Assembly: GCF_964355755.1 (NCBI RefSeq)
Contig: NC_092676.1
Location: forward strand, 18,210,288-18,274,287
Direction: 5' to 3'
Source of the DNA: Antedon mediterranea
Lineage: Eukaryota; Echinodermata; Crinoidea; Comatulida; Antedonidae
DNA: 64,000 bases
In this document: piece by piece, positions 36,690-48,005 of the stretch
How the letters are laid out: every line of letters starts with the position of its first letter
Position numbering within the stretch: position 1 is the stretch's first letter
Notes under the pieces: generated by a model
Seen by the model: the letters and a program-made list of their open reading frames with translations, nothing else
Database searches by the model: none
Told to the model about the DNA's origin: nothing
Translations under genes and position numbers: made by a program

Positions 36690-39138
36690 CTATGAAGCGT
36701 TCGTGGTATCTATTGTGTAACAGGTAACCGGTAACCTAACCTGGTCGTGTACATACCTGAATAAAGAAATGAAATAAGGCCATCTTAAGTTGAGTTGATA
36801 GGAATTGCTACTGATGCTATCAGGGGTTGTTAAGGCCCATTTACACTAGGACGATAGCGATCGACGATAAATAGATAAGCATGCATTTTTTTTACATAAA
36901 ACAAAGAAATTAGAAAGGTTTCCGTTCTATAAGAACTATAGGATAATCATTTCTGCTGTCTTTGATAAAAATAATATTTAAAAAAAATTCCAATCAAATC
37001 GTTGTCACGATATTATTGCTCTTACTAATCATGACGTCATTTTATTGGACGTATGAAAATATCATTTTCATTAAAGGAAGTATAGAAGGTTATTCTATAG
37101 TTCTAGAATGAAAAGTTTTTATATTTCTTTTGTTTTATGTATGAAAAATGCATATTTGTATATTTATCGTCGATTGTTATCGTCCTGGTGTAAATGGGCC
37201 TTTAGTATAATAGTTCATTGTTTGGTAGCTTAATCTGATTGGGCCAATCAATTAAATTGGGAGACTCGGGCCTTAAAAAATATAATTTAGATCATAGTAA
37301 AAGACAGTTACGATGAATGATTATCCGATTCTCGGTACTGTATCTCCACATTATGGCATTATGGCGAATTATCTGTCCAGTGTCATAATGCATCACAGTA
37401 GGCGCTGTTTCTTGTTTGTACTGTTAATGTTAGGTTAGGCGTATGACCTGTGTGATACATATGATTCAGTATTACAACCTTCGCCTATGATACTGGACAA
37501 ATTATAGATACAGTACCTAGAATCGGCTAGAATGATGAGGTATAAAGTTTCTACAAAATATATGGTTAAATCCGAACCCAGTCGCCTAAGTCCTGACCTA
37601 TTAAAAATATCTCTATTAAGCACAAAAATACTTACACACGGAATCCGTTCTCACATCCCGCTGCACGTAACACTGGTACTGAATAAAACCCGTGTTCACA
37701 TTTATAATTTGTATTAAAATCAGCCGTGCCATTTTTCTTGATTATGCCGTATTCGCACTTGCAACGAACATAGGGGAGACTGTCCGGATACCTGTAGTGC
37801 CAAAATAAAATGAGGGCGTATTAAGAATTATTATTTTAAAGTACCTATATAGAATCTCTATAGGAAGGCCTACTCTATATTATTCTATTGTATAAATGTC
37901 CTGATGCATGCATTCAATTATTACCGAATGATTTGAGAAACTAAACACTGATAAATAATAAGGAAATAGAATGACGTAGGCCAATACACTTTTAACGAGA
38001 GGAAATAATTGAGTAGACGATTATATATGGTAGGTAAAAAACTATTTAATGTCTTTAAATGTTACTTACAGATTTGAATTGTAATAATGAAGGGTTTCAT
38101 ATGGGCAAATTGAGCGGTCTGCTTCTGTTCCGGTATTGAATTCCTTCAGAATAATGTCAGGGTACACGTTACCCGTGTGGGCATACGTAGCATTTACGGT
38201 GATACTGTGAGTGTGAACGGAGGCTTCTCTGTTTAATCGTACATGCATATCCGCCGGCGTTTCACACTTGGAAAAATCTTCCAATTCTTCATTCGTTACA
38301 CTTGCTATCGTAACCTCTTCTGTCGATATGCTTCGTGAAACAGTCATCAGCTCTGTAACAACATTTTCGCCGGCTTCTTTAGCCTTAACACCTTGTTCAA
38401 TTCCATTGTCCCAATCGTTAAAAAACGTGGTATCTTCATAATCATTATTGGAGATTAAATTTCTTTTGATTTTATTTGAAGGATATCCCGACACAGACAA
38501 CAAGCATAACATAGTCGTAAATAATAGTCTGTTAATATTCTGGAGAAACAAAGATACACAAGTTAAAATGCATTGTATAGGCCTACATTATCTGTTTAAT
38601 TACATTTAATAAACATAATAGTCAAACAAGTAAAAATATACCAAAACTATATAATTATAGTACAACATGTAAAAAAATTAATTTGAACAATTAAAAATGT
38701 AATAAGGAAAATAAAAATCGTAAGTTAAACCTCAGAGATGTGTGACAACATGATTCTATATGATAATCAATATGCCTATGTGTCCACTATAGGTTGGTGT
38801 CACCCCCACAGTGATAAAGATTTATATAAAAATAATCATATTGAAGATAAAGAACAATAAAAAACTAAAGTTATTATAAATAATAGTCAAGGCATTGCAA
38901 AACTATAGTAACAAATTTAAAAAGTAATTTTTTTAGACAATTAAAAAAATTGAATTAAAAAAAAATCCGCATAAGCAAAAAAAAAAAAAAAATCGCGAGT
39001 GAATATAAAGGTAAAAGATAATCATATTGAAGTTAGGTCTAAAGAACAATACTATCTATATAATACAATACTATCTATATAATTAACTTAGAGATATAAT
39101 ACTTTATTCATGCTAGATATACACACCTTCACCTTCAT
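36690..39138 (-). CDS. IL-17 family cytokine, copy A
   Basis: Four minus-strand coding exons: 39138-39127 (MKVK), 38539-38070, 37791-37636, 36756-36690, joined in frame to 234 residues. Residues 1-22 form a signal peptide (core LLFTTMLCLLSVSG). After an acidic, variable pro-region comes the cystine-knot part: SKCETP, DRSICPYETLHYYNSNLYPD, YVRCKCEY, YSVPVLRAAGCENGFRV and the C-terminal RLPVTCYT. The R-S-x-C/S-P-x and YP...C signatures are those of the IL-17 fold. The stop just after GFRV (37632) is inside a GTAAGT donor; exon 4 supplies the expected last strand. Cysteines are at 96, 149, 171, 173, 192, 207 and 225; Tyr130 stands where copy B has Cys120. N-glycosylation motifs: NAT 120 and NGT 181. 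Secreted, presumably as a dimer, to signal through IL-17 receptors. Confidence 0.9.
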
Positions 39139-39230
39139 CGTTATCTTTGCCCCGGTCGTTGTTATTGCAGACAAGTGTTAAATGTAAGATTAATATTTCT
39201 GAATTAATTTAACATTTTAACCATTAGGCC

Positions 39231-39240
39231 TTATATATAT
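39231..39240 (-). promoter_or_regulatory. TATA box of IL-17 copy A
   Basis: TTATATATAT about 95 bases before the ATG at 39138, followed upstream by ACCCGTCG. The same TATATACCCGTCG arrangement is conserved before copy B at 46411, which supports it as a core promoter. Confidence 0.6.
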
Positions 39241-39253
39241 ACCCGTCGTATAG

Positions 39254-39263
39254 GGGAAAACCA
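39254..39263. promoter_or_regulatory. Candidate kappaB/Dorsal-type site
   Basis: GGGAAAACCA fits the Rel/Dorsal consensus GGGWWWWCCM and lies about 15 bases upstream of the TATA box of IL-17 copy A. In copy B the aligned sequence is GTGGAAAATCTA, which no longer fits. Function is inferred from sequence only. Confidence 0.4.
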
Positions 39264-39959
39264 TAACTCCTAAAAATATAAATTACAGAATTTTCGAATA
39301 TCCCATCTTACTTTCCGGATTTGACTTGAAAAATGACTCATATTACGAATTTGGAATGACAAAAATAATCACCAATAACCAATAGAATCGGTGACAATAC
39401 ATTGCCAAACATGTTTATTTGTAGACTATCTTAATTAAAGAAAACAATATAATTGTTATATTATTTTTATACAAATAGTTTAATATGTTTAATAAGGCAC
39501 AAATAAATTTGATATCATATAAATTAATAGTAATCGTAGTTTAACTAATAAGATTGTCGATTTCCATTAAAGTAGAAAGGGGAAATTTAGGGAAAATCCC
39601 TAAATGCATTTTACCGGGTGATGGCGCTCTTATTAAATAATGAATGGACCAGGACGTGCACAAAATACATGCAGTTATATTGGTATGTTTGGTTTTTCTG
39701 AACATCCTAATATACTTACGAGATTATGGCATTAAATTAATTTGAGTTAATCTAAAAAATCTAAAAAAAGATATAAAAAAACTGTTTAGACATGCTCTTT
39801 CATAATTTTTTTTTAAAGGTTGAAACTGCCCATTCCTTATGCCTAATATTTTAGTTCTACGACTTTTGTCGTTTCAACTTTTCTATCAGACAAAATAGAA
39901 CCAAACGAAAAGAGATACAATATATTCTGTAATAACCAGTTGAAAGGGAGAAGACCAGA

Positions 39960-40150
39960 AATTATGAATGTCATTTCTTAACATAATCATATTTTAGCAA
40001 ATTCATTTCCAAAATGTTAGCATATTATTGCAGATTTTTATATTTATGTTCTTATTGTCAGGAAACAGCGTGTTATTCAACCCAAGACCAACTTTTGCTT
40101 TTCCTACTAAATGTTATAAGTTTATAGGCCTATATTGAATAGACATTAAA
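39960..40150. repeat. Dispersed repeat, short form
   Basis: TTATTGTCAGGAAACAGCGT, CCCAAGACCAACTTTTGCTT and the flank AACATAATCATATTTTAGCA match 55560-55775. This copy has only one CATTTCTTA-type unit where the other copy is preceded by a minisatellite of almost 0.9 kb. Confidence 0.75.
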
Positions 40151-40257
40151 TAGTGCCTCCTTTTTAAAATGCATTCATCTTCATACATCAACATCTTATT
40201 CACCAAGATTCTGTTTTTGCTTTTCATTATAATGGCAAGAAGACTGCAAAATTGACC

Positions 40258-40360
40258 GCCTAAACCATAGAGATATTATAGTGAACTATTTAGGCATATA
40301 GATATTGTACTGTTATTATAGTTCACTATAATATCACTATAATATCTCTATGCCTAAACT
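40258..40360. repeat. Long hairpin (foldback) with internal duplication
   Basis: Left arm CATAGAGATATTATAGTGAA and right arm TTCACTATAATATCTCTATG pair over about 25 bases, with the words CCTAAA and TTTAGG outside. The right arm contains an extra tandem 11-base TCACTATAATA, so one strand bulges. Confidence 0.75.
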
Positions 40361-40849
40361 AAAATAAGTATGGAAAATATTGCTTTCCACAAACAAATTT
40401 CATTTTATTACTTGACAGTTTTTATAGGTTTTTTATGCCCATGTATATAGGTCTAATGTATTATATTTGTGTATATTTTTTATCGTTCTTGGTTTTAATG
40501 TTAATTTTATGCATATGTGTATATATTGTGTGGGTATGTGTATGTATATATATGTTTGATATATGTAGTATGTATTTCTATATATATACGTGTGAATGTA
40601 TTGATATTATATACATATACAAATATGAATGAAAAAAATCAAGACTCAGGTTAATAATTCAACATAATTATTTATTAACACTACAAACTGTTTCATGAGA
40701 GAGATAAAATACCTCGTCAATCTTCAAGTGTTAGGCTCTGAGTAAAGTAATTAGAAGAGACTGTTTATAGTTAATATATGCAAGCAACAAAACAATAGTT
40801 GTATATTCAACTGTTCTATTTATCAATAGGTGTCTTTAATTAGTAACCT

Positions 40850-41271
40850 TTATATCTCAATAAGAATTCTCTTCTGTGTCTGCATAGTGCTAAATAATTC
40901 GTTTCTTTGACTAAGAGAGCAAATATCTGGCTTAAATATAATGAAATATTTCTCTTGCAGACATAGTTTGCAGCGTTTACTTATATTGGAATAAGGCTTA
41001 CATTTGGCTAATACTCGCCATTTAATATTATATTTAATGTTGTCATCTTTAGTTTCCAAACATGTTAGCTAAGCGCTGTACTATTTTTATACTTTTCATT
41101 ACAGAATGAGCTTGTATGCCCATTGTATCTACACTTAAATGTATTTTCTGTCAGTCCAACATATGTTTCAATTTTGTTAGTGCCATTTCTTGTGACAGCA
41201 TGGTATACTACTGTTAAGCATTTCCCTAAAGGGCAAATCAAATACAAATATATAAACTGAAAGATACACAA
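40850..41271 (-). pseudogene. Penelope-like element fragment, GIY-YIG endonuclease domain
   Basis: Two overlapping-frame pieces: 41271-41065 encodes GKCLTVVYHAV...ETYVGLTENTFKCRY then SSF.NEKYKNSTALS, and 41059-40850 continues with IKYNIKWRVLAKCKPYSN and CKLCLQEKYFII. These are motifs of the C-terminal GIY-YIG endonuclease domain of Penelope-like retroelements. A stop and a frameshift separate the pieces and no reverse transcriptase is left, so it is dead. Confidence 0.75.
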
Positions 41272-42321
41272 ATTATGATAAATAAGTTAACAAACGTTTC
41301 ATAACTAAACAACTTTTTTCATTAAACATGCAATATATTTTGTAATAGATAACATAACAAAAAATATACAGAAAATAATGTAAATATATACATGAGATTC
41401 TATAATTGTTGAATAAAGGTGGTAGTTAACCACAAAAGAAAAAAAAAACAAATTTCTAGCTGATGTAGGCCTATCTGGGTTGACCTAACAACATTCGTAA
41501 AGCATGGTTTAATACTTTAAGTCGATTCCTTTTTAAAATAATGAGAACATAAAGGCCTACTAAATAACTTTACAAGATTAAAGGTCACGACGTATAATAA
41601 CTTTGAACACAATTTTTCATTTATTGTTCCACATAAAATATGACAAGACAAAGAAAAAAAAAAGAATTTAAAAAACCTGGGTAGTTATTTGTTTATGTGA
41701 GGAGACTCAAGTAAGCCAAAAAAGGCTTTAAGGCTGAGTTCCAAAATACATCACATAGTACATGGTAACGTAAAATTGCTTTCTAAAAAAAGGAACAAAA
41801 AAGCCAAACAGATTTGATTGAATATGAATACAAGGAAAAGTAAGGAATAAATTCACATAGTAACAAACTTATTAACTATCTAAAGAATATTGATGATGGA
41901 TTAAGTATTGTTTGCATTTTTTTTTAAAACGAAAGTAAGGTAGGTAATAATTTAATGTTTAAAGTTAAAAGTTAAATTATTCCATAAAAATGGTCCGTTA
42001 AAAATGAAAGAATTTTTCCTGAGGGCTGTAGTGTACTTTTCATAAATAAAATGTTTCCGGGTAGATGACCTGGTCTTATATGAATGGAGCTGGCTAAACA
42101 TTATGAGCGCCGCTTAATTATTTCCGGTATTACAAAGTATTTTTGTTTCAACGATGAAAACTGTAAATACTTAAAGTTCATATTAACATAATACTTTTCT
42201 GTTGACTGAACCTGTAATGTACACGATTTATTGCTAGATGAGTTCGATTTCGATATTTTTATCCTTTAACAATTTAAAACTATTTTAATGTAGGCCCACA
42301 ACAGTTTTGCATATATTATAG

Positions 42322-42353
42322 CATGGAGAAATAAGTTAACTTATTTCTCCATG
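42322..42353. repeat. Perfect 32-bp palindrome, CATGGAG/CTCCATG arms (3)
   Basis: CATGGAGAAATAAGTT is followed at once by its exact reverse complement. No loop bases. Confidence 0.9.
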
Positions 42354-44555
42354 ATTATACCTAACCTTGTTTTTAAATATCCAATATTTTATATGTTTGT
42401 AAGCATTTTTGTTTTATCGAGGACGCTTAATGATCAGCCTTCCTTCATTGGAACTGGATAAGCCATATACAACATAAGAGTATCACTTATACTGTACAAC
42501 GATACAGAGATATTGAGATTAATTAGATGTGGGTAGTTGTAAAGTGATAAATGATAACAAAAATGTTCGACAATACAAAACGTAGTTATAAAATTCATGC
42601 AACAGTTTTTATATAGATTTATTGATACATCTGGATATACATGAACATTTTCGCAAATAAAGTATAGTAATTATAGATTTTTAGAAGATTACTGTATATA
42701 TAGAATTAATATATCTCATATGTCCATTGAATCAGCTGGGTCGAAATTATTTGCGGTGCTTTCCCCATTATATAAAACTGTTTGCAGCACACATAGCTCA
42801 ACTATGCAATCGTGAAAAATTAGTTTTGTGTAGATAACCTATAGTTTGCCAGGAAAGTGTCCACTGAACAGAGGGGTGTCCAAAAGGAGGGGTAAATTCC
42901 AAATTGTATCTACTTTTTAAACTACAACTTTTTAAGCGTTTTATGCATTTTTATCGTATTTTAACTTTACCTTTCAAATTGTCTCCAAGTTTTTGTGCAA
43001 TAATGTGTGTGCATTCTAGTTGAATTGTTTGTTTATATTTTATATATATATCTGTTTTTAATTGTTACGAATATACTTGCCAATCTTTAAGAAGAATTTC
43101 TATTATTATTTTATATGGTAATGGATAAATAAAGCTTTTCAGTATTCAGTGTAACGCTCATAAAATAATCGGTTGAAGATTATTGTTTAATTGTTTGTTC
43201 CATGCAATTGGATTTTGTGAATGCTCTCTTTTCCCCCTCTCCCTCCCCCTCCTCCATTACAAAAAATTACTTGTTAATGGGAACGTAGAATACCGCATCA
43301 AAAGGCTAATCTATAGAATGTCTAAAACGGTGATCTATATAATTTATGCGTGTGTTCAAACTTTTTGAATCTGAAAATCGATTAAAACTGGTACATTATT
43401 TGCAGGGTACCGTATATGGTAGTTAGAATAAATGTAAACGTGATGGATTTAACAACACAAAAACTAAGGCACATTAGTTAGTTCAATTTCACATAGACTA
43501 TAAGCTTTATTCCCACATGCAAATGAGAAACTCATTTGCATAAGACTAAATTGTTGCTGTGTTATACTGTAAAATAGCTCATGCACTTATAAATGTTATA
43601 CTTCTACGCTATATAGCGTTATCATTATATAAATTTTATAACATACTCAGTTTTTTGTATGATACATACATACTACATTGATCGATAATGTATTATTATC
43701 AAATATTGATAATAAATCCTTTTTTTTTTTTAAATCATAAAACACGTTGTAGTGTATACATTTTCTTATAATTTAGAAATAAATTACCTTTGAAAAATAC
43801 CAAAATGGTATAATAATATAATATTAATTCAACGAATTATTACGGTATAATATATTTTCAAATATATATATGTGTGTACATTAAGAATACGCCAATCACA
43901 CAGACCCGGATAGGCTACTTAAAACCAACAATTTATACAAGGAAGAGAAAGTTCCTTTAAATAATAAATTAAATCGTTGATTACCAATGACGAATAAAAA
44001 TATAGTTTAATATATATTTGTATTGCATATAAAGCACAATTTTAAAGGCTTTTGTATAAATATTATTAAAATATTTTTTTTTCATATTTAAATATTAATC
44101 CAGTTTAAATGTTGTATTGGATTAGTTAAATCAAGGTAAGCCTGAACTTCACACATTATTGTGCAATAAATATCCATTAAAAACATATTCTATTAAATAT
44201 AAAGTGGTTATATATAATATAAATTATGTATACAATAAGTTAGAGACAAATCAGTATAAAATATGTAAAAGATATTCGATTGCACATACACGCACCCCCC
44301 CCCCCCGCCTTTTTTTTTCAAAAGATTAAAAAAGGTTCACCACTTCTGCCCACTCAATCATGCATGCAATTTCATTCTATTATAGCTAACGATACTTTTA
44401 AATGTATAAGCTTATTAATAGTTATTGTAGATAAGAGATGCGCTTCACACAAATTCACTACATGTAATTTGTTCAAAGAAGACACATATTAAGAGGAATA
44501 TTTCCAATTTCCTTGTTTAATTACGTTGAGTTTGACTATTTTGTCCTGGTGTATT

Positions 44556-46356
44556 TTAAGAGGAGTTTGTGTTGCTTACAGTCGTGTAACACGTAACCGG
44601 TAATTTAATCTCGTCGTATTCATATCTGAAAAAGAAATTAAATCGGATCAATCAAAAGTTTAAAATAAAATTTAATAACAAAAAGATCGACATTTCGGAG
44701 CCATCATGGAACCATTCTAAGGAACAAAATGAGTAAAAATAAAAACAAAATACAAAGAATGAGGAAATGCTTCAACAGTTATAGTAACAAAGACTGAAAT
44801 ACCTCTCGTTAATTATTAAAGAATTTTAGGCGTTGTTTGTCATTTTTAAACTTATTTTTATGATCTATCATATTGGTCGTCTGTGAAGCAAGTGCGTAGG
44901 CGTTGTCGGTTGCTGGTTGACATTAGACCTTGGTCCGGTCCAGGAAGTGATCCGTATCAATATAAAATACAATCAATTAATCGATACTATTTCCAATAAG
45001 TATATGGAGGAAATAATTCTACCTTGTCAAAATTAAGGAAATTGATTTATAAAATGCGGCCTAATAATACAATGATTATAGACACAAAATACTTACACAC
45101 GAAAGCCGTTGACACATCCAGTTATTCGTAAAACTGGCACATTGTAGTAATCATGTTGACATATATGATTTGTAGAAAAGGTGGCGTTGTTGTTGCTATC
45201 CACATCAATGGCGTATTCACATTTACAGCGAACATACTTGTGGGTGTCTGGGTACCTGCGACATAAATTATATTAACAAATATTGTTAGGCCTCAAATAG
45301 ACGATCGTAATAATTGGCGAAGGGCGGATCCAGTTGGTAACAGAGACCGAACAGGGCATGCGGGATCCTTCCAGCAAAGATTCCAGTACCTTTCCCCACT
45401 TTGTCCCTTTTCCTTAGTGGGGATAAGAGGGGTGGGAGACTGATTGATTGTCTACGATACATTATATGCTCACAGTATTGTAAGTTTAGACTTAGTTACT
45501 AATAGGCTTATACTTACAGACTGGAATTATGATAATGCAAATATTCATATGGACAAGTTGAGCGGTCTACATAATCAGTCCCTGTATTAAACTTATCGAG
45601 AACAGTATTAGGGCACGTATTACCAGTATGGCTATAAGTCGCATTTATGGTTATACTGTGTGTGTTAACAGATGCTTGACGGGCTAATCGTAGTTTGACA
45701 TCCGATGGCGTTTCACATTCCGAATAATCGTCAGTCACCCCGGCTCTGACTTCTTCGCCCGAACTACTGGTCTGAGTGACCGAGTCTATCAGATCATTTC
45801 CATTTTGCGTTGCCAACTCCTCTGCTACATCTGTGGTTGTGTCTACGTCAGCAACGAGATTTTTTGCTGCGCTTCTTCTTTGTTGTGAGGGATAGGCGAA
45901 GCACATAGACAAGTAGCATAAAGTTGTCAGTAAAACTGTTAGTCCTTTAAATTCCTGAAAGTAAATAGAAGTGTAATGCATAAGTACAAAAAGAAAATTT
46001 ACAATAATTACAAGTACATTTTTATAACTGTTACGTTTGAAGTAAGTACAATATTGTTTTTACAATTCACAAGCGAATAGTTTTTATAACAACGTTTAAA
46101 ATAAGTAAATATATAATACAACATGACAGATTATGAACTGAAAGACAATAAAATATTAAAAAAAAAACATTTTATCAAACGATATGGCTTCCCGTTGAAT
46201 TTACACAACCGTGAAATAATAAGGTTATGAAATTAAAATATTATTTTAATAATATTAGAATATGGCCTACAGTATAGTGTATAGGCCTAAATGTACAATG
46301 CACAATATTGTATACAGATACAGTCTAAAAATATACACCTTTGTTACTCCAGCCAT
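44556..46356 (-). CDS. IL-17 family cytokine, copy B
   Basis: Four minus-strand coding exons: 46356-46339 (MAGVTK), 45954-45518, 45255-45097, 44625-44556, joined in frame to 227 residues. Hydrophobic signal LTVLLTTLCYLSMCFA, then an acidic Thr/Ser-rich pro-region and the cystine-knot part: SECETP, NTCPNTVLDKF, RSTCPYEYLHYHNSSLYPD, YVRCKCEY, YNVPVLRITGCVNGFRV and KLPVTCYT. Cysteines at 86, 120, 140, 162, 164, 184, 199 and 217. Intron positions and phases are the same as in copy A, including a first coding exon of only a few codons and a hidden exon 4 behind the donor GT|GTAAGTATTTT. Secreted cytokine of the IL-17 family; the receptor partner is not in the window. The exact vertebrate subtype cannot be assigned. 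Confidence 0.9.
44640..44725. mobile_element. Retroelement terminal relic
   Basis: GATCGACATTTCGGAGCCAT and CATGGAACCATTCTAAGGAA resemble terminal sequences that recur beside Penelope-like and related retroelements in marine invertebrates. No coding sequence. It is 15 bases from the acceptor side of IL-17 B exon 4. Confidence 0.35.
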
Positions 46357-46410
46357 GGTCACAGAAGAATATTATGTAGTAATTCAAATGTCGAGGTAAT
46401 TTAAGCATTA

Positions 46411-46418
46411 AATATATA
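46411..46418 (-). promoter_or_regulatory. TATA box of IL-17 copy B
   Basis: AATATATACCCGTCG lies about 60 bases before the ATG at 46356 and matches the promoter block of copy A. Confidence 0.55.
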
Positions 46419-47451
46419 CCCGTCGCAAAGTGGAAAATCTAATTCCTAAAAATATAGATTATAGAATTTTAAAAAAATCCATTCCATTTTAGTCATTTTA
46501 TGCCGGATTCTAGATTGAAACGACTATCACGTGATCAGAATATCAGTTTACAATTCCAAATTTGTTTCTTTTTATCAATGAAAAAATACTTATAAAAAAA
46601 AAAAAAACAAAAAAAAAACTTAATCTATACTTTTAATTCCTAATATTATAATATACTATCAAATACATTGATATATATATATAATATACTGTATCATATT
46701 AGTATATTTCTCAAATATCTAAACATGATTTTATTAAATACCGGTAAGTATTATTAAGCAGACATGTAACCTGATAATAATGACGTCATATGTGTATGCT
46801 ACCAGATTTGCCTTTGGTGTGGACACAATAAAACGGGGAAATACCGCTTTGGTTTTTAAGTTTATCACCAGGCGATACATTGTGCACCGTTTATTTGAAA
46901 GACTTACGGAACAATTGAATGAAATTTCGGCCCGATGAGAAACTTTCTGTCCTTTTCGAACCATTGTCTTTTATTCATTTCAATTAATATCCCCTAAGGA
47001 ATGTATTTTGTAGATTTCTCAATAAACATGTCTATATTTATGTTTGGTACTTTAATCTATATATTTAATAAGTTACTGACATTAACATAAGTAAAGTTTG
47101 CAGTACACCAACGATTTCCTAAATAGTTTGTATTAATAAAAATGCATCGGATAGAAATGCATCGGCTAAATTTGCAATGTCGTGATGAACTTATATGAAT
47201 CGTCATCTATAATAAACTGTGAAGATCGCTAACAATAATATATCTAGGGCATTTAGTAGTTATCATAGTTTTTATTCAACTTTGTTTAATGAGAGTGACT
47301 CAAAACAGCCGAGGCTGACATGCATAAGGCCCTCAACACTTAAAAAACGGAACAATAAAAATACAAAAAGACGAGAAAAAGGAAACCAATAAGAGAAAAA
47401 AAGAGACCAATCAAAAAATATATAAATATATATACATAGTGTTTGCTAAAG

Positions 47452-47820
47452 CATGGTTCCCAATAGGACGCAACGCAAGGACGTGAACGCAACGCAAGGA
47501 CGTGAACGCAACGCAAGGACGTGAGCGCAACGCAAGGACGTGAACGCAACGCAAGGACGTGAGCACAACGCAAGTACGTGAGCGCAACACAATGACGTGA
47601 GCGCAACGCAAGGACGTGAGCGCAACGCAAGGACGTGAGCGCAACGCAAGGACGTGAGCGTAACGCAAGTAATTTCAGCAAAACTTGGTTGGCACTTAAG
47701 ACGCAACACAAAGAAGTAGACCCAATGCAAGCTACGCGACAGTTCGAATAATCCATCGCTTGTGATTGGTCAAATCACCTTTGTTGCTCTTACGTCCTTG
47801 CGTTGTGTTTAATTATAGTG
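47452..47820. mobile_element. MITE family 3, copy expanded by a 19-bp satellite
   Basis: Left end AAAGCATGGTTCCCAATAGG leads directly into the satellite at 47470-47668; beyond it are ATCCATCGCTTGTGATTGGT and TTACGTCCTTGCGTTG, typical of the family's right half. Confidence 0.65.
47470..47668. repeat. Satellite, 19-bp unit, about ten copies
   Basis: Unit GCAACGCAAGGACGTGAAC (or GAGC) repeated head to tail with few changes. The unit is the subterminal sequence of MITE family 3. Because 19 is not a multiple of three, it reads as a repeated Arg/Cys/Leu-rich peptide in every minus-strand frame. Confidence 0.95.
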
Positions 47821-48005
47821 CTAAAGCGTGGTTCCCACTAGCGACGCAACACAAGGACGTAACGCAACGAAAGTGAATTGACCAATCACAAGCGATGGCT
47901 TATTCGCTTGTGATTGCTAACTGTCTATAACTTCACTTGTCATTGGTTAAAACGCTTGCGTTGCGTTTACGTCCTTGCGTTACGTTCTAGTGGGAACCAA
48001 GCTTA
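47821..48005. mobile_element. MITE family 3, full-length copy
   Basis: Left end AAGCGTGGTTCCCACTAGCG and right end TTCTAGTGGGAACCAAGCTT are inverted repeats. Inside, GACCAATCACAAGCGATGGC and TTCGCTTGTGATTG pair again, so nearly the whole element folds back. Confidence 0.85.

Larger units (their letters stand above)
39139..44555. other. Intergenic sequence between the two IL-17 genes
   Basis: Holds the IL-17 A promoter, a dispersed repeat copy (39960-40150), a long hairpin (40258-40360), a Penelope-like fragment (40850-41271), a perfect palindrome (42322-42353), homopolymer C at 44289-44299 and the duplicated downstream flank of copy B (43600-44260). No other gene is visible. Confidence 0.6.

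Noticed and set aside
40435-40632. Plus-strand Cys/Tyr/Ile-rich frame that looks like a membrane peptide
   Set aside because: Low-complexity TATATGTGT sequence; chance.
47340-47756. Overlapping minus-strand frames with repeated LALRSRPCVA-like peptides
   Set aside because: They are the 19-bp satellite read in three frames; the unit length makes each frame open for some distance. No gene signals.
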